Shown here piece by piece: positions 22,797-31,842 of a stretch of DNA of 64,000 nt. The DNA is taken from contig CATNEN010000037.1 in assembly GCA_950097015.1 (NCBI GenBank), positions 3,997,501-4,061,500 on the forward strand. The letters run 5' to 3'. The notes below the pieces were generated by a model. It did no database searches, was not told the origin of the DNA, and saw only the letters and a program-made list of their open reading frames with translations. Made by a program: the position numbers and the translations under genes. How positions within the stretch are numbered: position 1 is the first letter of the stretch; every line of letters begins with the position of its first letter. Origin of the DNA: Macrostomum hystrix. Its lineage: Eukaryota > Platyhelminthes > Macrostomidae.

Positions 22797-24148
22797 AGGG
22801 TGGAGGTAATTAGTGAAGTGAAGCTGCTGTCGTAATTCAAAAGTATTTTTACCTTCCACTGCCAACAGCAAAGAAAGCAAAGTAATAAAAAGCTAAAAAA
22901 TCTTGAAAAGAAAATGTGAAGAGTATTTGTGAAAATTTGAAAAATGTGAACAGCTGCTCAATTATCCGCAGCTGTGAGTAGCGACAGAAGTACTACTGGT
23001 TAAATCAAGCCAATTACCTTGTGCACACACATACAGACAGGAGACATTCGTTAAGACAAGTAACTTGAGTCGATGTAAGAAAACTCAACACCAATTTTGT
23101 GTTCTCAGTCGAGTCAAGTTAGCCGCTAGAATCGGATGGATATAAAAGTGAGTTAACTGCTCACAGTGGTTTGCTAACATAAATTGGTGAGAACCAGCAG
23201 ACAGCATTTCTGAAAGTGTGCTGGCAAAATTTCTGTATACATTTTTACTTGAACTATGTTATAGTTTTAAGCTCCACTTGGCTCAGTTATAAGCTTAAAA
23301 AACCATTCTGGGCAAATTTGACTAGAATATGGTGTGAACGGAAAACTCAACGACACAATGGCGAACAGGTGGCCCACTACCTCACATACCGGCTGCAAGA
23401 CCTTCTTATTGACAAGTTTAGGGAGTGAGGCCAAGTCCAAACAAATTGCTGCATCAGAGAGAAAGCTAGGCAGGTTTAGTTCTATGGAAAAACTCAAATT
23501 GGATTTAATTCGATTAAAAACTCCTCTAAAAGTAATGCTTTGGACGCAGTGCTTTTTACCATAGACATCGCGAGCATAGGTTAAAAAAGCAATCAATCGG
23601 GTCCCTATACGCAATTTTGGTTACTGAGCAGTAATAACAAAAACACACTATAGTCTATGGCCAAATCCTCTTTACAGCCCAACTTTTTGGGCAAGTCAAC
23701 AGCATTTAACAAATCTTTACGAGTAATCTGAACCAGAAGACGGCCTATCGGATACTAGCCTCTTTTGTCACGTCAATAGTTCCAATCTCCATGAACTCGT
23801 CTTACATTCTTCAATTTTATACATTGAATTACAATCTTGCACAATGTTATGCAAGATTCGAACTCCTGATCTCTCTCAGTCAGAAATTAAGCTCCCCACC
23901 GGAGAGTATCTTATGGATGGTCACGCGAGCAACACCACCTCACTCTAATTCTTTGGTTGCCAGGGGCTAGCGTGTCGGTCCCGTCCTTTGCTGCAGTTGA
24001 GTAAAAAAGCCAAAATCTTAATTCCTTTCAATAATAGTGTTTTATTTACTTTAACAAAACACGAAATCTGCAATCGTAGTGATGCATTTTTTAGGAAAAT
24101 GACATCAAAATCACAGTAAAACAACACAAGAACAATCCTTTTAGCATC
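22797..24148. other. Intergenic, no gene recognised
   Basis: A minus-strand ORF of about 115 codons at 23267-23614 has no domain I recognise and no ATG-led signal; it may be a decayed element. The stretch attcgaactcctgatctc near 23848 is faintly tRNA/SINE-like. Nothing else is supported. Confidence 0.4.
24041..24046 (-). terminator. Candidate polyadenylation signal of the Cys-rich membrane protein
   Basis: AATAAA on the minus strand, about 100 bases beyond the stop codon at 24149. Confidence 0.4.
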
Positions 24149-24523
24149 CTATTGCCCGGTCTCAAAAATCGCCCTTCTTCGGTAAATTATGAGCATGAGG
24201 TTGGTTAGGGTGGCCTTAACTAGGCAGGCTTGCACAATGCTAAACGACACAGCGAACAACACCTTCATGATGCTGTAGTGCTTCGCAATGCTCGGGTAGC
24301 AGGCAATCAGCCTCTCATTTAGATAGTAGCTTTCGGTGCAGTCGTCGCAGCAGTACAGAAAGGGATTGGGATAGGTAGTGTCCTCCCCGCAGCAGTAGCT
24401 GGGACAGGTGTAGGACACATTTTCCTGGCCGAGAAAGTTGTCGTAGCAGATCTCTTCAGCTCTGCAGACAGCAAGACCGGCGAGGAGCGCTACGGTTGAT
24501 ATGCATATGAAATACTCTGGCAT
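24149..24523 (-). CDS. Small Cys-rich single-pass membrane protein, Shisa/CYYR1-like
   Basis: A 124-aa single-exon protein starting at the ATG at 24523. A strong signal peptide (MPEYFICISTVALLAGLAVC) is followed by a cysteine-rich ectodomain with the spaced pattern CPSYCCG, LYCCDDC, then a long hydrophobic segment (about residues 83-112) and a basic cytoplasmic tail (RRR). Paired YCC cysteines right after a signal peptide and before one TM segment resemble the Shisa and CYYR1 families, which are small adaptors or modulators of receptors. The usual proline-rich PPxY tail of Shisa proteins is missing; the tail here is only about ten residues. The assignment is by pattern, not by clear homology. 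Confidence 0.6.
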   Translation of the reverse strand: MPEYFICISTVALLAGLAVCRAEEICYDNFLGQENVSYTCPSYCCGEDTTYPNPFLYCCDDCTESYYLNERLIACYPSIAKHYSIMKVLFAVSFSIVQACLVKATLTNLMLIIYRRRAIFETGQ

Positions 24524-24681
24524 GGTTGAGCATGTGTGATTGAAGCGTTTAGAAAAATACTTCAATAATCAACACACTGTGTGATAGCTGCCAGTTGCAG
24601 GCTGAACCATAGACTAAGTGAGTTAGCTTGAAGCGTTACAGCATACGTATTGAGTCTGAGTTTGAGCTGAAACGGTAGCAC

Positions 24682-25552
24682 GATCTATAGCTATAGCCGT
24701 AGCCGGATCTATGGCAATATCCATAGCAGGATCTTTAGCTAAATCCATAGCAGGATCTATAGCTATATCCATAGCAGGATCTATAGCTATATCCATAGCA
24801 GGATCTATAGCTATATCCATAGCAGGATCTATAGCTATATCCATAGCAGGATCTATAGCTATATCCATAGCAGGATCTATAGCTATATCCATAGCAGGAT
24901 CTATAGCTATATCCATAGCAGGATCTATAGCTATATCCATAGCAGGACTATAGCTATATCCATAGCAGGATATGGAGCTAGATCCGTAGCAGGATCTATA
25001 GCTATATCCATAGCAGGATCTATAGCTATATCCATAGCAGGATCTATAGCTATATCCATAGCAGGATCTATAGCTATATCCATAGCAGGATCTATAGCTA
25101 TATCCATAGCAGGACTATAGCTATATCCATAGCAGGATATGAAGCTAGATCCGTAGCAGGATATGTAGCTAGATCCGTAGCAGGATATGAAGCTAGATCC
25201 GTAGCAGGATATGTAGCTAGATCCGTAGCAGGATATGAAGCTAGATCCGTAGCAGGATATGAAGCTAGATCCGTAGCAGGATATGAAGCTAGATCCGTAG
25301 CAGGATATGTAGCTAGATCCGTAGCAGGATATGTAGCTAGATCCGTAGCAGGATATGAAGCTAGATCCGTAGCAGGATATGTAGCTAGATCCGTAGCAGG
25401 ATATGAAGCTAGATCCGTAGCAGGATATGAAGCTAGATCCGTAGCAGGATATGTAGCTAGATCCGTAGCAAGATATGAAGCTAGATCCGTAGCAGGATAT
25501 GTAGCTAGATCCGTAGCAGGATATGAAGCTAGATCCGTAGCTGGATATGAAG
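24682..25552. repeat. 24-bp minisatellite with two subfamily blocks, about 36 copies
   Basis: The left block uses gatctatagctatatccata plus gcag. The right block uses gatatgaagctagatccgta or gatatgtagctagatccgta plus gcag. One right-type unit pair appears at about 24968-24995, inside left-type units, and the same junction with a 2-3-base shorter unit (gcaggactatagc) recurs at about 25110. This shows a duplicated block crossing the boundary. The period of 8 codons keeps several frames open. Confidence 0.92.
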
Positions 25553-25874
25553 CTAACCAGCTATTTATTTGATGCCTTGGAATATCGGCGTAGCTACTAT
25601 ACGTACGCGTGTATTAAGAACAGTGATTCAGTTTGTTGCCAAAAAAGGTAAGTAAAACTGAAAAGCCTGCATTGGTTGGTGAAATTCGCTGAGTATAAAT
25701 TAGCATAAATCGCTGGATAGCATGCGGCAAGTGTTCTTCCCGCTATCCGTTTGGCTACTGGGGCGGCTAGTCGCACGTCAGTTGAGTTAGGATAATCGGT
25801 TGCTATGCGACACTGGCCGTATCTTGTATGCGAATTAAGGCTTGGCTGAGGTCTGTCTAAGCGAGATAATCAAG
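25553..25874. other. Unique spacer
   Basis: Short non-repetitive stretch between two arrays; nothing recognised. Confidence 0.4.
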
Positions 25875-27070
25875 CCTGAGGATGAGGTGAGGGTGGGATT
25901 CTGAGGATGAGGTGAGGGTGGGATTCTGAGGATGAGGAGAGGGTGGGATTCTGAGAATGAGGTGAGGGTGGGATTCTGAGAATGAGGTGAGGGTGGGATT
26001 CTGAGAATGAGGAGAGGGTGGGATCGATTCTGAGAATGAGGTGAGGGTGGGATTCTGAGGATGAGGTGAGGGTGGGATTCTGAGGATGAGGAGAGGGTGG
26101 GATTCTGAGGATGAGGAGAGGGTGGGATTCTAAGGATGAGCAGAGGGTGGGAACTGAGGATGAGGAGAGGGTGAGATCGATTCTGAGAATGAGGTGAGGG
26201 TGGGATTCTGAGAATGAGGTGAGGGTGGGATTCTGAGAATGAGGAGAGGGTGGGATCGATTCTGAGAATGAGGTGAGGGTGGGATTCTGAGAATGAGGTG
26301 AGGGTGGGATTCTGAGAATGAGGAGAGGGTGGGATCGATTCTGAGAATGAGGTGAGGGTGGGATTCTGAGGATGAGGTGAGGGTGGGATTCTGAGGATGA
26401 GGAGAGGGTGGGATTCTGAGGATGAGGAGAGGGTGGGATTCTAAGGATGAGCAGAGGGTGGGAACTGAGGATGAGGAGAGGGTGAGATCGATTCTGAGGA
26501 TGAGGAGAGGGTGGGATTCTAAGGATGAGGAGAGGGTGGGAACTGAGGATGAGGAGAGAGTGCGATTCTGAGGATGAGGAGAGGGTGGGATTCTGAGGAT
26601 GAGGAGAGGGTGGGATCGATTCTGAGGATGAGGAAAGGGTGGGATTCTGAGGATGAGGAGAGGGTGGAATTCTGAGAATGAGGAGAGGGTGGGATTCTGA
26701 GGATGAGGAGAGGGTGGGATTCTGAGGATGAGGAGAGGGTGGGATCGATTCTGAGAATGAGGTGAGGGTGGGATTCTGAGAATGAGGTGAGGGTGGGATT
26801 CTGAGAATGAGGAGAGGGTGGGATTCTGAGGATGAGGAGAGGGTGGGATTCTGAGGATGAGGAGAGGGTGGGATCGATTCTGAGAATGAGGTGAGGGTGG
26901 GATTCTGAGAATGAGGTGAGGGTGGGATTCTGAGAATGAGGTGAGGGTGGGATTCTGAGGATGAGGTGAGGGTGGGATTCTGAGGATGAGGTGAGGGTGG
27001 GATTCTGAGAATGAGGTGAGGGTGGGATTCTGAGAATGAGGTGAGGGTGGGATTCTGAGAATGAGGTGAG
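25875..27070. repeat. 25-bp minisatellite, about 48 copies
   Basis: Units of gattctgagaatgaggtgag plus ggtgg, with G/A (gagaat, gaggat) and T/A (ggtgag, ggagag) variants. Some units carry an extra gatc (gggatcgattctg) or lack the gattct start (gggaactgagg). A block of about 315 bp recurs (extra-gatc and gggaactgagg variants near 26150 and 26463). A 422-codon antisense ORF is a by-product of the 25-residue cycle. Confidence 0.93.
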
Positions 27071-27582
27071 ATGAGGTTGAGATGGAATCTGAAACTTTTG
27101 AATCTTCTGATTCTGATTCTGATTCTGATGAATAACAAATATACTAATTCAGATCCGAGGATGAGGATCAGGTAAAATAAGGAGTCGAACCTGAGTATCA
27201 GTTAGTTGAAGATTAGGCAGACTCTGGAGAAAGGGGAATAGTAAGGAACGGAGCTCCATTGACCCAGAATTTAGACCGCCTGCTGCAGCGCTCATTCTAC
27301 AAGTAGTTGCTGCCCTTTCTCTGGAGGATGGATTATCCCTAAGCGCATGTCTGCCCGTAGCCCTCCCCAAGGTCCTTCATCCAGGATAAACTGTGCTGGA
27401 CGGACAGCGGTGAATCAATCAAATGCAGTAGTAAGCAACGAGTCCAAAAAATAAATCTACCTATCAGTTTCGCGTGCTTTTAGTGACACGCAAGCCATTG
27501 CAGAGTGCCAGACTTTCGGCCTAAAATTACAATAGTAGATTGCTGTGAGCCGCTTGAAAAGTAATCATTAAATTATAAGTAT
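27071..27582. other. Unique spacer
   Basis: No gene recognised; short ORFs only. Confidence 0.4.
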
Positions 27583-28022
27583 TAGTCCTGTCTTAACAGG
27601 TACACATCCCTTCTTAACAGGTACACATCCTTTCTTAACAGGTACACATCCTTTCTTAACAGGTATACATCCTTTCTTAACAGCTATATCCTTTCTTAAC
27701 AGCTATATCCTTTCTTAACAGGTATACATCCTTTCTTAGCAGGTATACATCCTTTCATAGCAGCTATATCCTTTCTTAACAGGTATATCCTTTCTTAACA
27801 GGTATATCCTTTCTTAACAGGTATATCCTTTCTTAACAGGTACATTCTTTCTTAACAGGTATACATCCTTTCTTAACAGGTATATCCTTTCTTAACAGGT
27901 ATATCCTTTCTTAACAGGTATATCCTTTCTTAACAGGTACATCCTCTCTTAATAGGTATACATCCTGTCTTAACATATGTAACACCTGTCTTAACAGGCA
28001 TGCATCCTGTATTCACAGGTAA
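27583..28022 (+). repeat. 19/21-bp minisatellite of splice-site-like units, about 22 copies
   Basis: Units are tttcttaacaggtatatcc (19 bp) or tttcttaacaggtacacatc plus c (21 bp). Most contain a pyrimidine run, TTAAC, and CAG followed directly by GTA or GTAT. About 17 of 22 units keep AG|GT. Confidence 0.9.
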
Positions 28023-29199
28023 ACATCGATTCTTATATAGTTAGAGAGCCTGTCCCGTCCTGTCCATCTAAAATAGGATAAACGATTAAAAGATACACCT
28101 CCATGATGTGTACTGCCTGTGCGTCTCGGGCCAACATTTTAATACCATTAGTTTTTTAGCAGTTTAGTCAAGATTATAGAGAAAATTATCGTATGCTAGT
28201 TTCTATTACTTTCAATGATCGTCATTTCCTGTCTCATCTCAACCCATTGTCCAATCAGATCACAGCCCGCTTACTCTCTGGGCATCTCTGCAGCCAATGA
28301 GGAGGCATGCGAGCTGGCTATAACTGATCCTGCTCTGCTGGCATCCCTGTCACTGCTCAGGAGAAGTCCCAACAGCAAGATTCAGAAGACAACTCAGGTC
28401 AGCTAGTCTCATAGTTTGCAGTCAGACCAGTTTCTGAGAAAGTGCCACCAAAGAGCACCAACTGCAATAAAAGCGAATTTCATTGCCTGGCTGGTCATCA
28501 AACGCTCATTCTTCGGGTCAGGAGCTAAAGCAGGTGAGCGAGAACAAGTCTCTTGTGGGAACTGGCTCACACCGAATGAGACCAGAAAGCCTCCTATAAA
28601 ACATTAGGCGCATTAGCTTTGAATTAGCTCGACGCGCTGATCAAGCAGGCGCTAACGAATGTCGAATTCCGAGGGCAGGAGCTGTTTCATTAGACTTTAT
28701 TGCTTTTGGCTGTTTATTATGTCAGAATTCATGAAAAGTCAACTTTTTTTTACTTTATCACCCTCATCATGGTGCGACATGATGCCGCCGCAGAGAAGTT
28801 ATTAATATCGGCTGATCCACAATGGGATTCCTTATATCTCCTCATCTCCAAGAAGTTTGCTTAGTACTAAGTGCAGCTTGTTCAACCCATTCTTTGCAAT
28901 ATTTTCACCTTCGTTTGCCACATCAATTCCGCTGACTCTCCGTGATGATTGAATGATTAAAGCCTGTTTGTAAAAATTGAAATTCCGTTTATATTATTTC
29001 AAGGTTGTGATGGATAGAAAATTGTTTAAAATGAAACAAAAACTCAATTCTAAATGACATTCAAGGATGAGATTCTTCTACTAATACCAGTTGATGCATC
29101 ATTTGGATAGTGCAATTTCAGAAACACCGAAAATTAATGCGGAATCGTTTTTCTTTGACAACCAGGAGACTCAAGATATCGCAACAGCCTAAAATTAAC
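28023..29199. other. Upstream region of the neuropeptide gene
   Basis: No second gene is recognised. A TATAAAA-type sequence lies near 28593, about 600 bp before the neuropeptide ATG, so a 5' UTR intron is possible but not shown. Confidence 0.4.
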
Positions 29200-30384
29200 A
29201 TGCTCAAGCTGTGCCTGCTTCTACTTCTCACGATGGCCTTGGCGACCCGTGGAATCGCTGCGTCGCACAGGTCAGGAGAACAGTCAGCATCTATCAGCGC
29301 AGTCGATGTGAGCAGGCGAAGCATTTTTTCGGGCGTACTTGGCAAACGAGAGATGCCTAACAGGATAGAAACTCTCCGACTGGAGCAGGGTCAGGCGCGT
29401 GGGCTCGCAGACGGCGATGAGATTGCTGCTTTCCAACAGCCGGCTGAGCCAGAAATGTACTCTGGCCTACTCGGAAAGCGAGCGATGTACTCTGGCCTAC
29501 TCGGAAAGCGAGCGATGTACTCTGGCCTACTCGGAAAGCGAGCGATGTACTCTGGCCTACTCGGAAAGCGAGCGATGTACTCTGGCCTACTCGGAAAACG
29601 AGCGATGTACTCTGGCCTTCTTGGAAAACGAGCGATCTACTCTGGCCTTCTCGGAAAGCGAGCGATGTACTCTGGCCTTCTTGGAAAGCGAGCGATGTAC
29701 TCTGGCCTACTCGGAAAACGAGCGATGTACTCTGGCCTTCTTGGAAAACGAGCGATCTACTCTGGCCTTCTCGGAAAGCGAGCGATGTACTCTGGCCTTC
29801 TTGGAAAGCGAGCGATGTACTCTGGCCTTCTCGGAAAGCGAGAAATGTACTCCGGACTTTTGGGCAAGAGAGCCATTTACTCTGGCCTACTCGGAAAGCG
29901 AGCGATGTACTCTGGCCTTCTTGGAAAGCGAGCGATGCACTCTGGCCTTCTTGGAAAGCGAGCGATGTACTCTGGCCTTCTCGGAAAGCGAGAAATGTAC
30001 TCCGGACATCTTGGAAAGCGAGAAATGTACTCCGGACTTTTGGGCAAGAGAGCCATTTACTCTGGCCTTCTCGGAAAGCGAGCGATGTACTCTGGCCTTC
30101 TTGGAAAGCGAGCGATGTACTCTGGCCTTCTTGGAAAGCGAGCGATGTACTCTGGCCTTCTCGGAAAGCGAGCGATGTACTCTGGCCTTCTTGGAAAGCG
30201 AGCGATGTACTCTGGCCTTCTTGGAAAGCGAGCGATGCACTCTGGCCTTCTTGGAAAGCGAGCGATGTACTCTGGCCTTCTCGGAAAGCGAGAAATGTAC
30301 TCCGGACTTTTGGGCAAGAGAGCCATTTACTCTGGCCTGCTGGGAAAGCGACACGAGCTGCATGCGTATACAGAGGACGACTAG
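29200..30384 (+). CDS. Neuropeptide precursor with about 30 SGLL-amide peptides
   Basis: A secreted prohormone of 394 aa from the ATG at 29200, chosen because a signal peptide starts there (MLKLCLLLLLTMALATRG). An in-frame ATG at 29137 would add a charged leader. After a dibasic RR comes SIFSGVL-GKR, a short acidic spacer, then 30 tandem decapeptides of the form (A/E)(M/I)(Y/H)SG(L/H)LGKR, and an acidic tail ending at TAG. KR is the convertase site and the Gly before it is the amide donor, so the predicted products are AMYSGLL-amide and variants AIYSGLL, EMYSGLL, AMHSGLL and EMYSGHL, each amidated. Copy number and uniformity are extreme for such precursors. I do not recognise the peptide as a named family; LL-amide ends occur among lophotrochozoan myoactive peptides, but that link is weak. 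No intron is seen in the coding part. Confidence 0.93.
   Translation: MLKLCLLLLLTMALATRGIAASHRSGEQSASISAVDVSRRSIFSGVLGKREMPNRIETLRLEQGQARGLADGDEIAAFQQPAEPEMYSGLLGKRAMYSGLLGKRAMYSGLLGKRAMYSGLLGKRAMYSGLLGKRAMYSGLLGKRAIYSGLLGKRAMYSGLLGKRAMYSGLLGKRAMYSGLLGKRAIYSGLLGKRAMYSGLLGKRAMYSGLLGKREMYSGLLGKRAIYSGLLGKRAMYSGLLGKRAMHSGLLGKRAMYSGLLGKREMYSGHLGKREMYSGLLGKRAIYSGLLGKRAMYSGLLGKRAMYSGLLGKRAMYSGLLGKRAMYSGLLGKRAMYSGLLGKRAMHSGLLGKRAMYSGLLGKREMYSGLLGKRAIYSGLLGKRHELHAYTEDD
29455..30351 (+). repeat. 30-bp coding tandem repeat of the neuropeptide gene
   Basis: Thirty 30-bp codon-phased units. Most use tctggcctnctcggaaagcg. Three copies of a divergent synonymous pair (tccggacttttgggcaagag then gccatttac) start at 29845, 30025 and 30295, marking duplicated blocks. 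Synonymous changes outnumber amino-acid changes by eye. Confidence 0.93.
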
Positions 30385-30538
30385 GGCTGAACAATTCTTA
30401 AAGATCGACAAATTGAAACGAAAACTTGCTTCAGAATGAGGAGTAACCGCTGTCAGCTGTTTAGTGAGTTTCGCGCTGCGATGCACTGCGGCCGTCTTCA
30501 TTGGCCCTTTATAAAGTAGATCTGGCGCTTTTTGCTTA

Positions 30539-30544
30539 AATAAA
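30539..30544 (+). terminator. Candidate polyadenylation signal of the neuropeptide gene
   Basis: AATAAA 155 bases after the TAG stop, in an AT-rich context. Confidence 0.5.
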
Positions 30545-30691
30545 TAAGTTTGAGCAGAGCTTAACAGATTATTTCAATCCAATGAGCACTGCTAAACTGC
30601 TAAAGGCATAAACTTTTCCATAGGGATTTTGTGAAGTTAAGCTTTCTTTCTTTTCGAGATGACATCAATTATGGTAAATGAGTCAACTGTA

Positions 30692-31084
30692 CAGTCTTCT
30701 GACATGAAGAGCCGCCTAATATACAGTCTTCTGTAATGAAGAGCCCCTAACTATAGTCTTCTGTAATGAAGAGCCTCTAACTATACAGTCTTCTGTAATG
30801 AAGAGCCTCTAACTATACAGTCTTCTGTAATGAAGAGCCTCTAACTATACAGTCTTCTGTAATGAAGAGCCCCTAACTATAGTCTTCTGTAATGAAGAGC
30901 CTCTAACTATACAGTCTTCTGTAATGAAGAGCCTCTAACTATACAGTCTTCTGTAATGAAGAGCCTCTAACTATACAGTCTTCTGTAATGAAGAGCCTCT
31001 AACTATACAGTCTTCTGTAATGAAGAGCCTCTAACTATACAGTCTTCTGTAATGAAGAGCCTCTAACTATACAGTCTTCTGACA
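30692..31084. repeat. 32-bp minisatellite, about 12 copies
   Basis: Units of cttctgtaatgaagagcctc plus taactatacagt; some units are 4 bp shorter (cccctaactatagt). The end units have gacatgaagag in place of gtaatgaagag. Confidence 0.92.
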
Positions 31085-31842
31085 TGAAGAGTATTTTGTA
31101 CAGTATTTTGTTGCGAAAAATAGCGAATGGATTCCCACCAATGCTAGGGACAAAGATAAGGAAAGCAATGGAACATATGTTACCATGGCTTATTCGCGAA
31201 TCTAAATTTGACAGAAAAGACAATTTGCTCGAGCGTACAGAATATATTTCAGTCGTGTTTCAGCCCTTCAAAGAACACACACTTGCTTTATTAGCGACAT
31301 ACATAAAAATTAAACTTATAACAAATATGCTTAGCAACTGTGGCTACTGATTAGACGATAATTAATGTGGATTTAAGGAAATTTGTGATGGAAAACTTTG
31401 CAATAATATTATGTCCGAGGAAAAAAGAGAACTAATTATCGAACGAGCTTTGACTAAAAACATGGTGAAACACGGAACAAGAGGTGAAAACAGAAAGCAG
31501 GAAATTATTCAACAGCGAAAAAGATTACGATTGTTTCTAGTGCCTAAGATACTTCGTAATTTTTATTGATGAAGCTTCATTACTATAATAAGAACCAAAA
31601 AGTAAAGCCCAAACGCTGCTACTACTACTCTCTAGTCCCAAGGACAGCTAGTAGTAAAGTTCTAGTTAAAATGGAAATTTTTAGAAAATACAGAATATAA
31701 AAAGGCAAATTGAAAATGTAGTGAAGTCGGGATGAAAAGTAAACGGATTATTTTTTTTCACATTTTTTCTTAAACCGAAAAGAATTAGTTCATCAGGTAA
31801 GTTAATAAAGGTTCGCGTATCTTGTTAAGAATAGGTCAGCAT
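31085..31842. other. Intergenic, 3' flank of SF3B1
   Basis: No gene recognised. A minus-strand AATAAA at about 31562-31567, 276 bases beyond the SF3B1 stop, may serve as polyadenylation signal. An open plus-strand frame at 31084-31350 has no domain I know. Confidence 0.4.

Noticed and set aside
24623-24953. MDIAIDPA / SIAGSIAI repeat proteins on the two strands
   Set aside because: Eight-codon reading of the 24-bp array with no flanking gene structure.
25870-27138. 422-codon antisense ORF (HPHLILRIPPSP repeats)
   Set aside because: By-product of the 25-bp minisatellite; the same 25-residue cycle appears in every frame.
29357-30501. Overlapping ORFs in other frames of the neuropeptide gene
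   Set aside because: Shadows of the 30-bp coding repeat; only the frame with signal peptide, KR sites and amidation glycine makes sense.
31084-31350. 88-codon plus-strand ORF next to the 32-bp array
   Set aside because: No domain, AT-rich codon use and no splice context; could be a decayed element but not supportable.
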